The notes beneath the pieces are model-generated. The model saw nothing but the letters and a program-made list of their open reading frames with translations. It ran no database searches and was not told the origin of the DNA. The position numbers and the translations under genes are program-made. From Sorangium aterium (lineage in GTDB: Bacteria > Myxococcota_A > Polyangia > Polyangiales > Polyangiaceae), in NCBI RefSeq assembly GCF_028368935.1, contig NZ_JAQNDK010000004.1, positions 1,302,001 to 1,366,000 on the forward strand: a DNA stretch of 64,000 bases, written 5' to 3'. Positions 1 to 9,400 of this stretch are shown here, one piece after another (position 1 is the stretch's first letter; every line of letters starts with the position of its first letter).

Positions 1-1142
1 CCGAGGCGCAGCGCGAATTCCTCGACGCGCTCGGCGAGCGCCTCCGCTTCTTCGAGGGGCTGATGTCTTTCCGCGATCTCCTCGGCACCGGCGCGGCGCT
101 CGGGCCGCCGCGCGCGCAGGGCGAGCCGGCGCCGCCCGACGAGGCGCGCGCGGATCTGCAGGCGGCGGTCGCGTTCCTCCTGGACGCCGCGCCGTGGCGC
201 GAGTCCTGGGAAGTGCAGCGCTTCGGCGTGCTCGGGTCGAGCGAGCAGCCGGTCGGGCATTGGTTCGTCCGGGCGACGATCCTGAGAGCGCTGCTCGAGA
301 TCGGGGAGGTCGGGCGCGACGTCCGCGCCGACGCCGCGGCGTTGCTCGATGAGATCCCGGCGGGAGAGCTCCGCTATTTCGGCGGGTTCCGCGACGTCCC
401 GCCGGACGCCGACCTCCTCGGCGTCGTGCTCGAGCTGGTCGCCGAGACGGGCGCCGCGAAGGAGCGGGCAGAGTCGTGGATCGAGGTCATGCTGGCCAAC
501 GTGGGTGAGGACGGCGTCGTTCCGACCTGGTTCTACCGCGGGCCCGCGGGGCCGACCACGCCGGGCGTGGCGTGGGCCGGCGACGACTGCGCGACCGTCC
601 GGCTGAACCTCCTCGTGGGCCTGCTCTCGCTCGACGCGGAGCGGTTCGCGCGGCTCATCGACGCGAACGCGCGGCGCGTGCTCGACGCCGCCTCGGAGGG
701 CGGCATCGAGGGCGCTTGCTTCTACGATGCCTCGTACACGGACCTCGCGTTCCTCCGCTTCGCGCGGCTTTACCGGGAGAGGGCGGGGGACGCGCGGTGG
801 GCCGACGACGTCGCGGCGGTCGAGGCCTCGACGCTGTCGCGGATGCTCCGATCGCAGCGGCTCGACGGCGGCTTCGGGGCGCCGCTCCGCACGGCCGCGT
901 GCCTCGACGGAGCGGCGATGAGGGAGCGGCCCGATCCGCTGCTCCTCACGCGAGGGCTGCGCTACCTCGGCGAGCGCCAGCTCGTGGACGGCTCCTGGCC
1001 TGCGGAGCCGCTCTACCGGTTGCCCATGAAGCGCGGTCGCGAGGGGCTCCACCAGGGCAGAGCGCTGACGACCGCGCTCTGCGCGCGTGGGTTCGCCGCG
1101 GCGCGGTCTCGGCTGCGGCGCGGAGGGGAGCGGCGCACATGA
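1..1142 (+). CDS. Prenyltransferase/squalene-cyclase-repeat protein (5' truncated)
   Basis: The frame is open to the window edge, and the 20 codons before the first ATG (position 63) read like normal coding sequence, so the gene probably starts outside the window. The visible 379 residues are mostly helical and contain two QW-type repeats near the C-terminus, QRLDGGFG and QLVDGSWP. Such repeats are typical of the alpha-toroid fold of terpene cyclases, prenyltransferase beta subunits and squalene-hopene cyclases. I see no DxDD or similar catalytic acid motif in the visible part, so cyclase activity cannot be claimed. The stop overlaps the adenylate cyclase start by four bases (ATGA), suggesting translational coupling. 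Confidence 0.7.
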   Translation, partial: EAQREFLDALGERLRFFEGLMSFRDLLGTGAALGPPRAQGEPAPPDEARADLQAAVAFLLDAAPWRESWEVQRFGVLGSSEQPVGHWFVRATILRALLEIGEVGRDVRADAAALLDEIPAGELRYFGGFRDVPPDADLLGVVLELVAETGAAKERAESWIEVMLANVGEDGVVPTWFYRGPAGPTTPGVAWAGDDCATVRLNLLVGLLSLDAERFARLIDANARRVLDAASEGGIEGACFYDASYTDLAFLRFARLYRERAGDARWADDVAAVEASTLSRMLRSQRLDGGFGAPLRTAACLDGAAMRERPDPLLLTRGLRYLGERQLVDGSWPAEPLYRLPMKRGREGLHQGRALTTALCARGFAAARSRLRRGGERRT

Positions 1143-2548
1143 GCATCGAGAAGTCGCCCGAGATCGTGCGGATCATGGAGGCGCAGGAGATGCGCGGGGA
1201 GCAGATCGTGAACCACATCCGGTTCGCGTTCGCGCTGCTCAGCGCCGCCACCTTCATGCACGTGTGGCGGATCAACACCCCGGCCGCCAACCAGATCTTC
1301 GCGATCCTGAACGGCGGGTACCTCGCCTACTCGCTCGTGCTCTACACGTTCTTCCGGCTGCGCCCCGGCGTCTACGTGGGCTGGCTCAAGTACGTGAGCA
1401 TCTTCGTCGACCTCGCGCTCCTGACGCTCACGGCCCTGGGGACGGCGAGGAACCACTCGGGGATCATCGAGTACTTCACGAGCTACCTCGCGACCGTCTA
1501 CGTGCTCTGGAACCTGATGTCGGGCTTCCGCTACAGCCTCGCGGCGTGCCTGTACTCGGCGGGGCTGTCGGCCGTCTTCAACTCGATCGTGCTCGCCGTC
1601 ACGGTCGGCTCCGGCGCGGTCCCGATCAGCTCGGTGTCCGTCCACGGGAAGAACGCCATCAACATCGCGGACCAGTGCCAGCAGATCCTCTTCATCGCGC
1701 TCCCCGGCGTCGTTGCCGGCATCATCGCGCGGATGTCGCGCAACCTGGTCGTGCGGGCCGAGGTGGAGTCCATGGCCCGCCTCCGGCTCGAGCGCGAGAA
1801 GCAGGAGCTCGGCCGGTATCTATCGAAGGATCTCGTCGACTTCGTCCTGTCCGATCCGAGGCGGCTCAAGCTCGGAGGAACGCGGCGGCACGTCTCGGTG
1901 ATGTTCACCGACATCCGCAACTTCACCCCGCTCACCGAGTCGGTCGAGCCGGAGGCCGTGGTCTCGTTCCTGAACGAGTACTTCACGGAGATGGTCGACA
2001 TCGTGTTCCGCTACGGGGGCACGCTCGACAAGTACATCGGCGACGGCCTGATGGCGGTGTTCGGCGCGCCGCTCTCGGTCGAGGACGCGCCGAAGCGCGC
2101 CGTGATCGCGGCGATCGAGATGGTGCAGGCGCTCGAGCGCATGAACCAGCGGAAGCTCCTCGGCGGCGGCGAGATCCAGATGGGCGTCGGGATCGCGACC
2201 GGCACCGTCATCTCCGGCAACATCGGCTCGCTCCAGCGCATGGAGTACACCTGCATCGGGGATACGGTAAACACGGCCGCCCGCCTCGAGCAGTTCAACA
2301 AGGAGCTCGGCTCCAAGATCATCATCTGCCAGACGACGTACGCGACCCTCGACGACTCCATCCCGGCGCAGCCGACCGGCGCGCTGAGCATCCGAGGCAA
2401 GAGCCGTCAGGTCCACCCGTACATCGTGGACCACATGGATCTCTCTCCGGCGCGCCTGGGCGAGCTCCAGCGAGAGCTCCTCTCGAGGGCCCGTCCCATG
2501 GACTCGATGCCGCCGCGGGCGCCGGCCGCCCTTCGCAGCAAGGAATAG
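1139..2548 (+). CDS. Membrane-anchored class III adenylate/guanylate cyclase
   Basis: This 469-residue protein should make cAMP at the inner membrane. Residues 25-200 form about six hydrophobic segments, followed by a short linker helix and a class III cyclase domain (about 248-435). Metal-binding aspartates are D258 in FTDIRNF and D302 in YIGDG. K298 and T371 occupy the usual purine-selecting positions, and VNTAARLE supplies the transition-state Asn and Arg. The chosen ATG overlaps the upstream stop; the same frame stays open far upstream only as a shadow of the preceding gene. The membrane region is not a sensor domain I can name, so the input signal is unknown. Confidence 0.9.
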   Translation: MSIEKSPEIVRIMEAQEMRGEQIVNHIRFAFALLSAATFMHVWRINTPAANQIFAILNGGYLAYSLVLYTFFRLRPGVYVGWLKYVSIFVDLALLTLTALGTARNHSGIIEYFTSYLATVYVLWNLMSGFRYSLAACLYSAGLSAVFNSIVLAVTVGSGAVPISSVSVHGKNAINIADQCQQILFIALPGVVAGIIARMSRNLVVRAEVESMARLRLEREKQELGRYLSKDLVDFVLSDPRRLKLGGTRRHVSVMFTDIRNFTPLTESVEPEAVVSFLNEYFTEMVDIVFRYGGTLDKYIGDGLMAVFGAPLSVEDAPKRAVIAAIEMVQALERMNQRKLLGGGEIQMGVGIATGTVISGNIGSLQRMEYTCIGDTVNTAARLEQFNKELGSKIIICQTTYATLDDSIPAQPTGALSIRGKSRQVHPYIVDHMDLSPARLGELQRELLSRARPMDSMPPRAPAALRSKE

Positions 2549-2588
2549 CCGGAGGCTCGCGGCACGCTCCGCGATCGGGTCGAGGGGG

Positions 2589-4340
2589 TCACGAGGGCGT
2601 GGCGCGGAAGCGCCGGACGCGCGCCGAGCCGGGGCCGCCGTCCTGCGTCGACAGGCCGAGCGCCGTGCGCGCCGGCGCGTGGAGGCGCTGGAGGACGCGA
2701 TCGAGCAGCCGGAGCGCGCCGTCGCTCATCTTCACGCCGCGCGGCGAGCGGTAGCCGAACGCGACGCCGTCCACGACCTTGTACGCGTTCTCCGTGGGCG
2801 AGGCGGGGCGCATCTCGACGACCAGCGCGCCGTCGCGCGTCTTCATGATGACGACGATCTCGCCCGGGCGCGCCGAGGCCTCCACGAACGTCCACCCGCC
2901 GGAGGTCGCCTCCTTGATCCCGAGCTCGAGCACGCGCTGCAAGTCCTGGCCTGCAGGCGCGAGCGTCGTCGCGCCTTCGACCCGGATCTCGGCGCCCGGC
3001 GGGACCACGCCGCTGCCGAGCGGCATCGCGGGCCGCCGCATCTCGCGAGGCCCGGGGAACGACCACATGTCCGGCGTGATCTCGCCGCCTTCGCGGTAGG
3101 CCATCTCGATGAGGCGGCTGCGCTCGCGAGAGAGCGCGTCCTCGGACCAGCCGAGGCAGGAGCGCATCATCAGCGTGAACGGGTCGAAGCGGAGCTCGAA
3201 CGAGGCGGGCGCGCGGACCATGAGGTCGTCCGGGAGGACGAGGCTGTGGAAGATGCGGACCTTGCACGGGAGCTCGCGCGCGCGCTCGAGCGTGCGCCGG
3301 AACGTGATCGGACCGTCGCCGGGGAGGCCGAGGAGGATGTCCACCTCGATGTCCGTGAACGTCGAGAGCTCCTCGATCACCTTCGCGAACTTCGACTCCC
3401 TGAAGGGGCGCTGCGTGCCGTCGCCCGTCTCCTTGTTGAGCGGCGGCAGCCGCGCGTCGAGCGAGACGCGCGCGACGCCGCGGAGGAACTCGAGGTGCTC
3501 GTCGTGCACGTGCTCCGGATCGATCGATGCCGTCAGCGTCGCCTGCTTGAAGAAGCCGACCTGCTTCTCCGCGGCCACCAGGTTCCGGAACGCCTCCGCG
3601 CTCAGGTTGAGCGGGGCGTCGACGATCTGCGCGCCCGGCGCGCCGGCGGCGCGGAGCGCGCTCAGCTCTTCGACGAGGTAGGCCTCGGAGAAGACGCCGC
3701 CAGCGTCGCCCGTGGAGACGCCGCACGTCGCGCAGCTCATGGCGCCCCCGCGGCAGATCTCGAGCGGGACGATGCGATCGCTCGGGAGCAGCTTCATCCG
3801 GATCGGCGAGGGGAGCTCGTCGGGCGCCACATAGGGCGGTTCGCCTGTCGAGACCCAGCCGCCGGCGGTGGAGACGTGCAGCCCCGGCACAGCGCGCAGC
3901 GCGTCGGGAGAGCGCTCGCTCAGCCGGACGATGTTCCGGAACGTGAGCTCGTTGCCGTGCACGAGGGCGTCGATGCAAGCGGTGGCGTCGCGCCAGGGCG
4001 CGAGCGCGAACATCGCGGGGCGCGCGAGGGGCCCGCAGAGCGCGATCGTGCGCCCCGGCCGGTTGCGCTGCAGGTGGCGCGCGACCTCGATGAACGTGGG
4101 GAACGACCAGACGTGCGCGGCGAGGCCGACCACGTCCGCGTCCACGGTCTCGACCTCCGCGACCCACGCGTCGAGATCCCTCGTCTGCGCGTCGATCACG
4201 TGGATCGGCACGCCGGCGAGGTCCGGATCGGCGAGCAAAGAGGCCTCGACACGACGGACTCCATGGCTGGACGGCGCTCCCCCACCGTCCGGCATGGTTG
4301 GCTCCATCGCGAGTAGCGCGACGCGGCGTTCGCCAGGCAT
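2589..4340 (-). CDS. B12-binding-domain radical SAM protein with atypical Cys motif
   Basis: A 583-residue protein. The N-terminal part (about 10-160) resembles a cobalamin-binding Rossmann domain (VVGLAAHVWSFPTFIEVARH), and the middle resembles a radical SAM barrel. The usual RGCxxxCxxC cluster motif is replaced by CRGGAMSCATC: the first cysteine of CxxxCxxC is glycine and a cysteine lies three residues earlier, giving CX6CX2C. Downstream, LLGLPGDGPITFRRTLE matches the GLPG strand of this superfamily. I chose the start at MPGERR because the frame further upstream is low-complexity and not protein-like. The substrate is unknown. It is convergent with the cyclase gene. Confidence 0.75.
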   Translation of the reverse strand: MPGERRVALLAMEPTMPDGGGAPSSHGVRRVEASLLADPDLAGVPIHVIDAQTRDLDAWVAEVETVDADVVGLAAHVWSFPTFIEVARHLQRNRPGRTIALCGPLARPAMFALAPWRDATACIDALVHGNELTFRNIVRLSERSPDALRAVPGLHVSTAGGWVSTGEPPYVAPDELPSPIRMKLLPSDRIVPLEICRGGAMSCATCGVSTGDAGGVFSEAYLVEELSALRAAGAPGAQIVDAPLNLSAEAFRNLVAAEKQVGFFKQATLTASIDPEHVHDEHLEFLRGVARVSLDARLPPLNKETGDGTQRPFRESKFAKVIEELSTFTDIEVDILLGLPGDGPITFRRTLERARELPCKVRIFHSLVLPDDLMVRAPASFELRFDPFTLMMRSCLGWSEDALSRERSRLIEMAYREGGEITPDMWSFPGPREMRRPAMPLGSGVVPPGAEIRVEGATTLAPAGQDLQRVLELGIKEATSGGWTFVEASARPGEIVVIMKTRDGALVVEMRPASPTENAYKVVDGVAFGYRSPRGVKMSDGALRLLDRVLQRLHAPARTALGLSTQDGGPGSARVRRFRATPS

Positions 4341-4797
4341 CCATGGGAGTCTACCAGGGTGTCTCCCCTGTCGGGGAGTCCGTTCGCGCTCTCTGTCTGC
4401 TCGCGCTCTTCGCCGCCCTGGTGCCCCCCCGGTGCCCCCGGTTCCTTGCGCCCGGAGTTGCTCCTTCTGCCCGGAGTTGCATCCGGCGCGCAGTCGGGCT
4501 TTCATACTGCCCTGGGCGGGAGAGGGGGAACGGAACGTACCGGATCGGCGGACAGCGGCGGACTGTCGGGCTGCGCACTTCGCGGCGTGGTCGTGGGGGT
4601 GGCGCACCGCGGCGAGCGCTCCGGTGTGTCCGGGCGATTCGTCACCCCGGGCGCATCACCGAGGTTGGTTGCGCTGCGCTGGCCAGTGGAGGCTCGGGCA
4701 GCGTCGAGCGCCCATCCAGTCCTCCCCCAGCATGGGGAAGAGAGGGCGCGCTGCCCTGGCGAGCGACCCCCGCTACTGAAGAAAGCCGAGGGGAGCC
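4341..4797. other. Intergenic region with 9- and 12-bp repeats
   Basis: No convincing gene lies between the divergent radical SAM and response-regulator genes. The segment holds short repeats: a run of 9-mers GGTGCCCCC/GGTTCCTTG (4431-4448) and two copies of GCCCGGAGTTGC (4450-4461 and 4469-4480). A Shine-Dalgarno sequence GAGGGGA sits just before 4798 and serves the response regulator. Confidence 0.5.
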
Positions 4798-5193
4798 ATG
4801 TGTGGCAAGCACGTGATCCTGGTTGCGGAGGACGACGTTGACACTGCGACGATGCTGGAAGAGCTCCTGACCCTGGAAGGGTACGAGGTCGAGCTGACCG
4901 CGACCGCGCGCGCGGTGCTCGATGCGCTCGCGGAGCGGCGCTTCCACGCGGTCCTCCTCGATCTGACGATGCCGGGCATGACGACGGACCGATTCGTCTC
5001 CGAGATCGAGGGGCTCGGCACGCCCTCGCCCCTCATGATCTTCTCGGCCCGCCTCCCCCACGAGATGCAGGCGATCGCCGAGCGGCTGCATGCGGCCGCG
5101 CTCCTCCCGAAGCCGGTGGACATCGACGTCCTGCTGGGCACCCTCTCGAAGGTGGTGCTCGGCTCGCTCGGCTCGACAGACATCGACCGTTGA
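4798..5193 (+). CDS. Single-domain response regulator (receiver only)
   Basis: A 131-residue stand-alone CheY-like receiver. The acidic pocket EDD is at residues 11-13, the phospho-acceptor Asp lies in LLDLTMPGM, and the conserved Lys is in LPKPVD. There is no output domain, so it presumably relays phosphate or acts by protein contact. GAGGGGAGCC immediately precedes the ATG. No kinase gene is adjacent. A second stand-alone receiver lies about 500 bp downstream on the same strand. Confidence 0.88.
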   Translation: MCGKHVILVAEDDVDTATMLEELLTLEGYEVELTATARAVLDALAERRFHAVLLDLTMPGMTTDRFVSEIEGLGTPSPLMIFSARLPHEMQAIAERLHAAALLPKPVDIDVLLGTLSKVVLGSLGSTDIDR

Positions 5194-5686
5194 CGCTGCC
5201 CGTTCGGACCACGCCGCGAGCGCCTCGGGCCGTCGTTCCGGCGGACGCCAGGCTGCTGCGCCCCTCGGCGTCGGTGGTAGGATCGCAGCTCATGACGTGG
5301 TGGATGGCGACCAAGCCGTGCTGCGCTCACCCTGGCTGGCCGCAGATCGGGTACAGAGCGGCTTCGCCGGAGCGCGACCGTGCTGTAACATCGGGCTCGA
5401 CCGCCGACGATCGATCCCCGTGATGCGTACGCCCGAACCCGCCTGCCAGAGCTGCCCGGCTCAACCCACGTCGACCTCGCGCCCCTGCATGGCGGCACGA
5501 GCGACGCGGGAGCGGGCTCCGCTCCAAGGCGCCTTTGCGGCGCTGATTGCCGGAGAGAGACGTAGAGAGACCTTCATGCGCCCCCTTCCTCGCAGAACGA
5601 GCCCGATCAAGCGGAACCCGAGCAGGGATTCAGGGCTTTCCCTGTTTCGCCGTGACGTCAGGCTTTCGCATAGTGGTTGATGCACC
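5194..5686. other. Intergenic region, no gene seen
   Basis: A 493-bp gap between two receiver genes. Open frames here are short and lack family resemblance. A TGACGTCA palindrome (5653-5660) lies 27 bp before the next start and could be a regulator site, but nothing else supports that. I see no RNA gene. Confidence 0.4.
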
Positions 5687-6058
5687 GTGCCTGCCACTCC
5701 CTTGAAGAGGATCCTCGTTGTCGATGACGATCCGGATATTCGAGAGACCCTCGCCGAGCTCCTGCAGGAGGAGGGGTACGCCGTCGCGTCGGCGGCGCAC
5801 GGCGGCGAGGCGCTCAGCGCGCTGAGAACGGATCCGAGACCCGGGCTCATCCTGCTCGATCTCATGATGCCGATCATGGATGGCTGGCAGTTCAGGGCGG
5901 AGCAGAAGAAGGATCCGGAGCTCGCCGCGATCCCGGTGGTGATCATCTCGGCGACGGGCCGCGACGAGTTCGTGTCCTCGCTCGGCGCAGCGCAGTTCCT
6001 CAAGAAGCCGATCAACCTCGAGCAGCTGCTCGCCGCGGTCGAACAGCACTGCCGGTGA
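5687..6058 (+). CDS. Single-domain response regulator (receiver only)
   Basis: A 123-residue CheY-like receiver: VVDDDPDIR acidic pocket, phospho-acceptor Asp in LLDLMMPIMDG, Thr/Ser switch region VVIISATG, and Lys in FLKKPI. The GTG start is used because no in-frame ATG precedes the conserved first strand. Its stop overlaps the GTG of the following cyclotransferase gene by four bases, so the two are probably cotranscribed and translationally coupled. There is no DNA-binding or enzymatic output domain. Confidence 0.88.
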   Translation: MPATPLKRILVVDDDPDIRETLAELLQEEGYAVASAAHGGEALSALRTDPRPGLILLDLMMPIMDGWQFRAEQKKDPELAAIPVVIISATGRDEFVSSLGAAQFLKKPINLEQLLAAVEQHCR

Positions 6059-6414
6059 CGGCGCGCCTGTTCGTCTACGGCACGCTGATGCGCGGCGAGC
6101 GCGCGCACGCGCTGCTCGGGCGCGCGCGTTGCCTCGGGGACGCGCGCACCGCCCCGTCGTTCGAGCTCGCCGATCTCGGCGCCTACCCGGCGCTCGTGCG
6201 CGGGGGCTCGGTCGCGGTCCTCGGGGAGCTGTACGAGCCGGACCCGGAGGCGCTGCCCTCGCTCGACCTCTACGAGGACTGCCCCGACGTCTTCAGGCGT
6301 GAGCCGATCGAACTCCACGGGGGCGCGCTCTGCGAGGCCTACCTGATGCCCGCCGGGCAGGCGATGGGGTGGCCTCGGATCGCCTCCGGGGACTGGCGGA
6401 CACGGCGGCGATGA
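6055..6414 (+). CDS. Gamma-glutamylcyclotransferase-fold (AIG2/GGCT-like) protein
   Basis: A 119-residue protein starting with the hallmark LFVYGTLMRGE, the substrate-loop motif of the AIG2/GGCT fold. The candidate catalytic Glu lies in LDLYEDCP, where family members carry it. Family members cleave gamma-glutamyl amines or dipeptides to release 5-oxoproline, but many bacterial homologues have unknown substrates. GTG start overlaps the upstream receiver stop (GTGA). Convergent with the CheB/CheR fusion, with only five bases between stops. Confidence 0.82.
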   Translation: MTARLFVYGTLMRGERAHALLGRARCLGDARTAPSFELADLGAYPALVRGGSVAVLGELYEPDPEALPSLDLYEDCPDVFRREPIELHGGALCEAYLMPAGQAMGWPRIASGDWRTRRR

Positions 6415-6419
6415 GCGCG

Positions 6420-9400
6420 TCAGCCGGGGCCGGAGCGGCGCGCTGGCCGCACCCCGGGTGGAGCGGCCGGGTCGATCTCGGGCGCCGTCCTGTCCTCGAC
6501 GACGAGCAGCAGGGCCGGGAGCTCGCCCTCGTCGGCCTGGAGCCGGAAGGCTGAGAACGAGAGCGTCCTGCGGCCGGCGTGCGCGAGCACGGCCTCGAGG
6601 TGGAAGTCGACGAGCGCGGCGCGGCGGTGGAGCACGTCCCGGAGCTGCTGCTCCAGCTGCGGGGTGTTCCATCCGGCATCGATGGCCGAGAGCGATCGTC
6701 CCTCGATGTCGCCGAGAGGGACCATGAACTGCTCGCAGTAGCGCCGGGTGACCGCCCGGATCCGGAGCTCCCCGTCGAGCAGGAGGAACGGATGGCGCAG
6801 CACCTCGAAGACGGCGGAGAGGCCGTCGCGCGCGCCCGCGAGCTCGCGCGCGGCGCTCCTCGGCGCCTCGCTCTCCAGCCAGCAGATCACCGCGCCGTCG
6901 ACCTCGTCGTCGGTGGTCCGGGAGGGGCGCGCCCGCATGAGATAGCAGCGCCCGTCGCGGTCCTCGACGTGCCGTTCGACGGTGCTCCTCTTGCCGAGCA
7001 CCTCGGCGACGACGGGCGCGATGTCGGCCACGCTCCTCGACTTCACCTCGAGGATGGATCTGCCCACGTCGCTCGCGGCGAGGCCGAGCAGCTTGTCGGC
7101 GGCGCCGGCGACGCGGCGGATCCGCAGGTCCGCGTCGACCATCAGCATCGGGATGTTCATGTCGCCGAGGAGCTTGCGCAGCTCGTCGTTGGCGAGGCCG
7201 AGCGCGACGTTGCTGCTGCGGAGCTCCTCGTTGATGGTCGTGAGCTCCTGGTTCGCCGACTGGAGCTCGTCGTGGGCGCCCTCGAGCGCGTCGTTCACCC
7301 TCTGCAGCTCGTCGTTGCTCGCGAGGAGCTCGTCGTTCGTGCACAGGAGCTCTTCGTTCGTCGCCTCGAGCTCATCGATGAGCGACTGGAGGTACTCCCT
7401 CGTGGTCACGAGCTCCCTGCGGAGCTGGACGATCTCCAGATCCTTCTGGGCGTCGCTCGGGGCCGGGTCGCTGCCCGGCCGGTCCAGCCTCGCGGCGCCC
7501 GACTCGGAGAAGGTGACGAGGAAGCAGCGCCCTTGCGGGAGCCGCACCTTGAGCGGCCAGACCTCGACGTCGACGTCCCGGATCTTCTCGTCCTGCCTGA
7601 CCTTGATCTGCTCCCTGCGGGCCATCGCGCCCGAGCTCATCGACGCGTCGATGGCGGCCCGGATGCCGAGGACGAGCCCCTCTCGGGCCATCTTGAAGAG
7701 GTGCAGGCTAGCGTCGCCCGGTGACGGCTCGAGGTAGGGCCCCGTCTTGCCCCGGAACTGGACGATCTGCATCTCCTCGTCCACGACCACGCCGGCGGGG
7801 GCATAGCGCGCCATGACGATGGCGTCGGCCTCCCTGCGCACCGCATCCATGCCGAGCCCCTCGGGCTCCCGCGGCCTCTCCGTCGCCAGCGCGACCACCG
7901 GCACGCCGGGCAGAGCGGGCGCGGCGAGGGCGAGCGAGTGGGCCGCCTCCGACGCGGCGCGCTTGCAGAAGATCCTGTGGGTCCTGTCCACGACCCCGAA
8001 CAGATCGGGCGTCGCCGTGAGGCTCTCGGACGAGCCGAGGAGCAGGAACCCGGTGGGCTTGAGGGCCTGGTGGAACGTCTGCAGCAGGCGGCGCTGCAGG
8101 CTCGGCTCCAGGTAGATCATCAGGTTGCGGCAGCTGGTGAAATCGAGCTTCAACAGGGGCGGGTCGGCCGCGGCGTTGTGGCGCGAGAAGACGCACAGAT
8201 CGCGGACCGATTTGTTGACCTGAAAGCCGCCTTGTACCCTGACGAAGAAGCGGCGCAGCCGGCTGGGCGAGACGTCCATCGAGATGCTCTCGATGTAGAT
8301 CCCGGCCCGCGCCTGCTGGATGGCGGCCTCGCTCAGGTCGGTGCCGAAGATCTGGATGGCATGATCGGTCGCGTCGGCTTCGAGGAATTCGAGCAACGAG
8401 ATCGCGAGAGAGTAGACCTCCTCGCCCGTCGAGCAGCCCGGCACCCAGATGCGAACAGGGGAGTCCTGCGGCCTGCTGTGCATGAGCACCGGGAACACGT
8501 GGGTCTTCAGCGCGGCGAAGGCGCCCGGATCGCGGAAGAACGTGGTGACCTTGATGAGGAGGTCTTGGTAGAGATCCTCGATCTCGCCGGGGTGCGCTTT
8601 CAAGTGCTCCAGGTAGTCCTGGAGGGTGGCGAGCCGGTGGAGCGTCATTCGCCGCTGGATGCGCCTCCTCAGCGTGCTCTTCTTGTACTGGCTGAAGTCG
8701 ACGCCCACCGCGGCGTGAAGCAGCCTCAGGAGCTTGCTGAGATCGGGGTCCATTCCGAGGGGCGCGCCCTGCCTGAGCCATGGAGCGAGCACGTGCCCGG
8801 GGCGACCCATCCGCACGAGCTCCGCCGCGATCTCCTCGACGCTGAGGACGAAGTCGACGCCTCCGGCCGCGATGGCGCTCCGCGGGAGCGCCGGCCGCTC
8901 GGCGCCGCGCGGGTTCTCCGCGAAGGTGACCCCGCCCTCGGCCTTCACGTCCTTCAGCCCCAGCGCGCCGTCGCTCCCGGCGCCGGACAGCACGACGGCC
9001 ACCGCGCCCGACCCGAGCTCGCCCGCGAGCGAGCGCAGGAAGAGATCGCCAGGGCCCGGGCCGCCCTCGCCCCGCGGCGCGAGGTCGACGCGGAGCCCCG
9101 CCAGCGTCGCCTGCGCCTCCGGGGGCAGGACCTGGACACGACCAGGCGCGAGCTTCATCCCCGATCGGAGCTCGGTCACAGGGAGAGGGCTGCTCTGCGC
9201 CACGAGCTCGAGGAGGGGGAGCTCCCCTGGATCTGCGCTGTAGATCAGAACGAGAGAGAGGCTCGTATCTCTGCTGGGCAACCGCCGGAGGAGCTCCGCG
9301 ATCGCGTTGCGTCCGCCGGCCGAAGCGACGACACAGACCACGGGAAAGCGCAGCTCGCCCTCGGGGCGCGGCTCGACCGCTGCGGCGCCCTCGCCGGCGC

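Noticed and set aside
1..1142. Terpene biosynthetic gene cluster
   Set aside because: Only one cyclase-like fold is seen, without catalytic acids, and neighbours are signalling genes; type 2 IPP isomerase is 46 kb away.
4341..4607. N-terminal extension of the radical SAM protein
   Set aside because: The extra 89 residues are Arg/Gly-rich and unlike the family; MPGERR at 4340 fits the fold.
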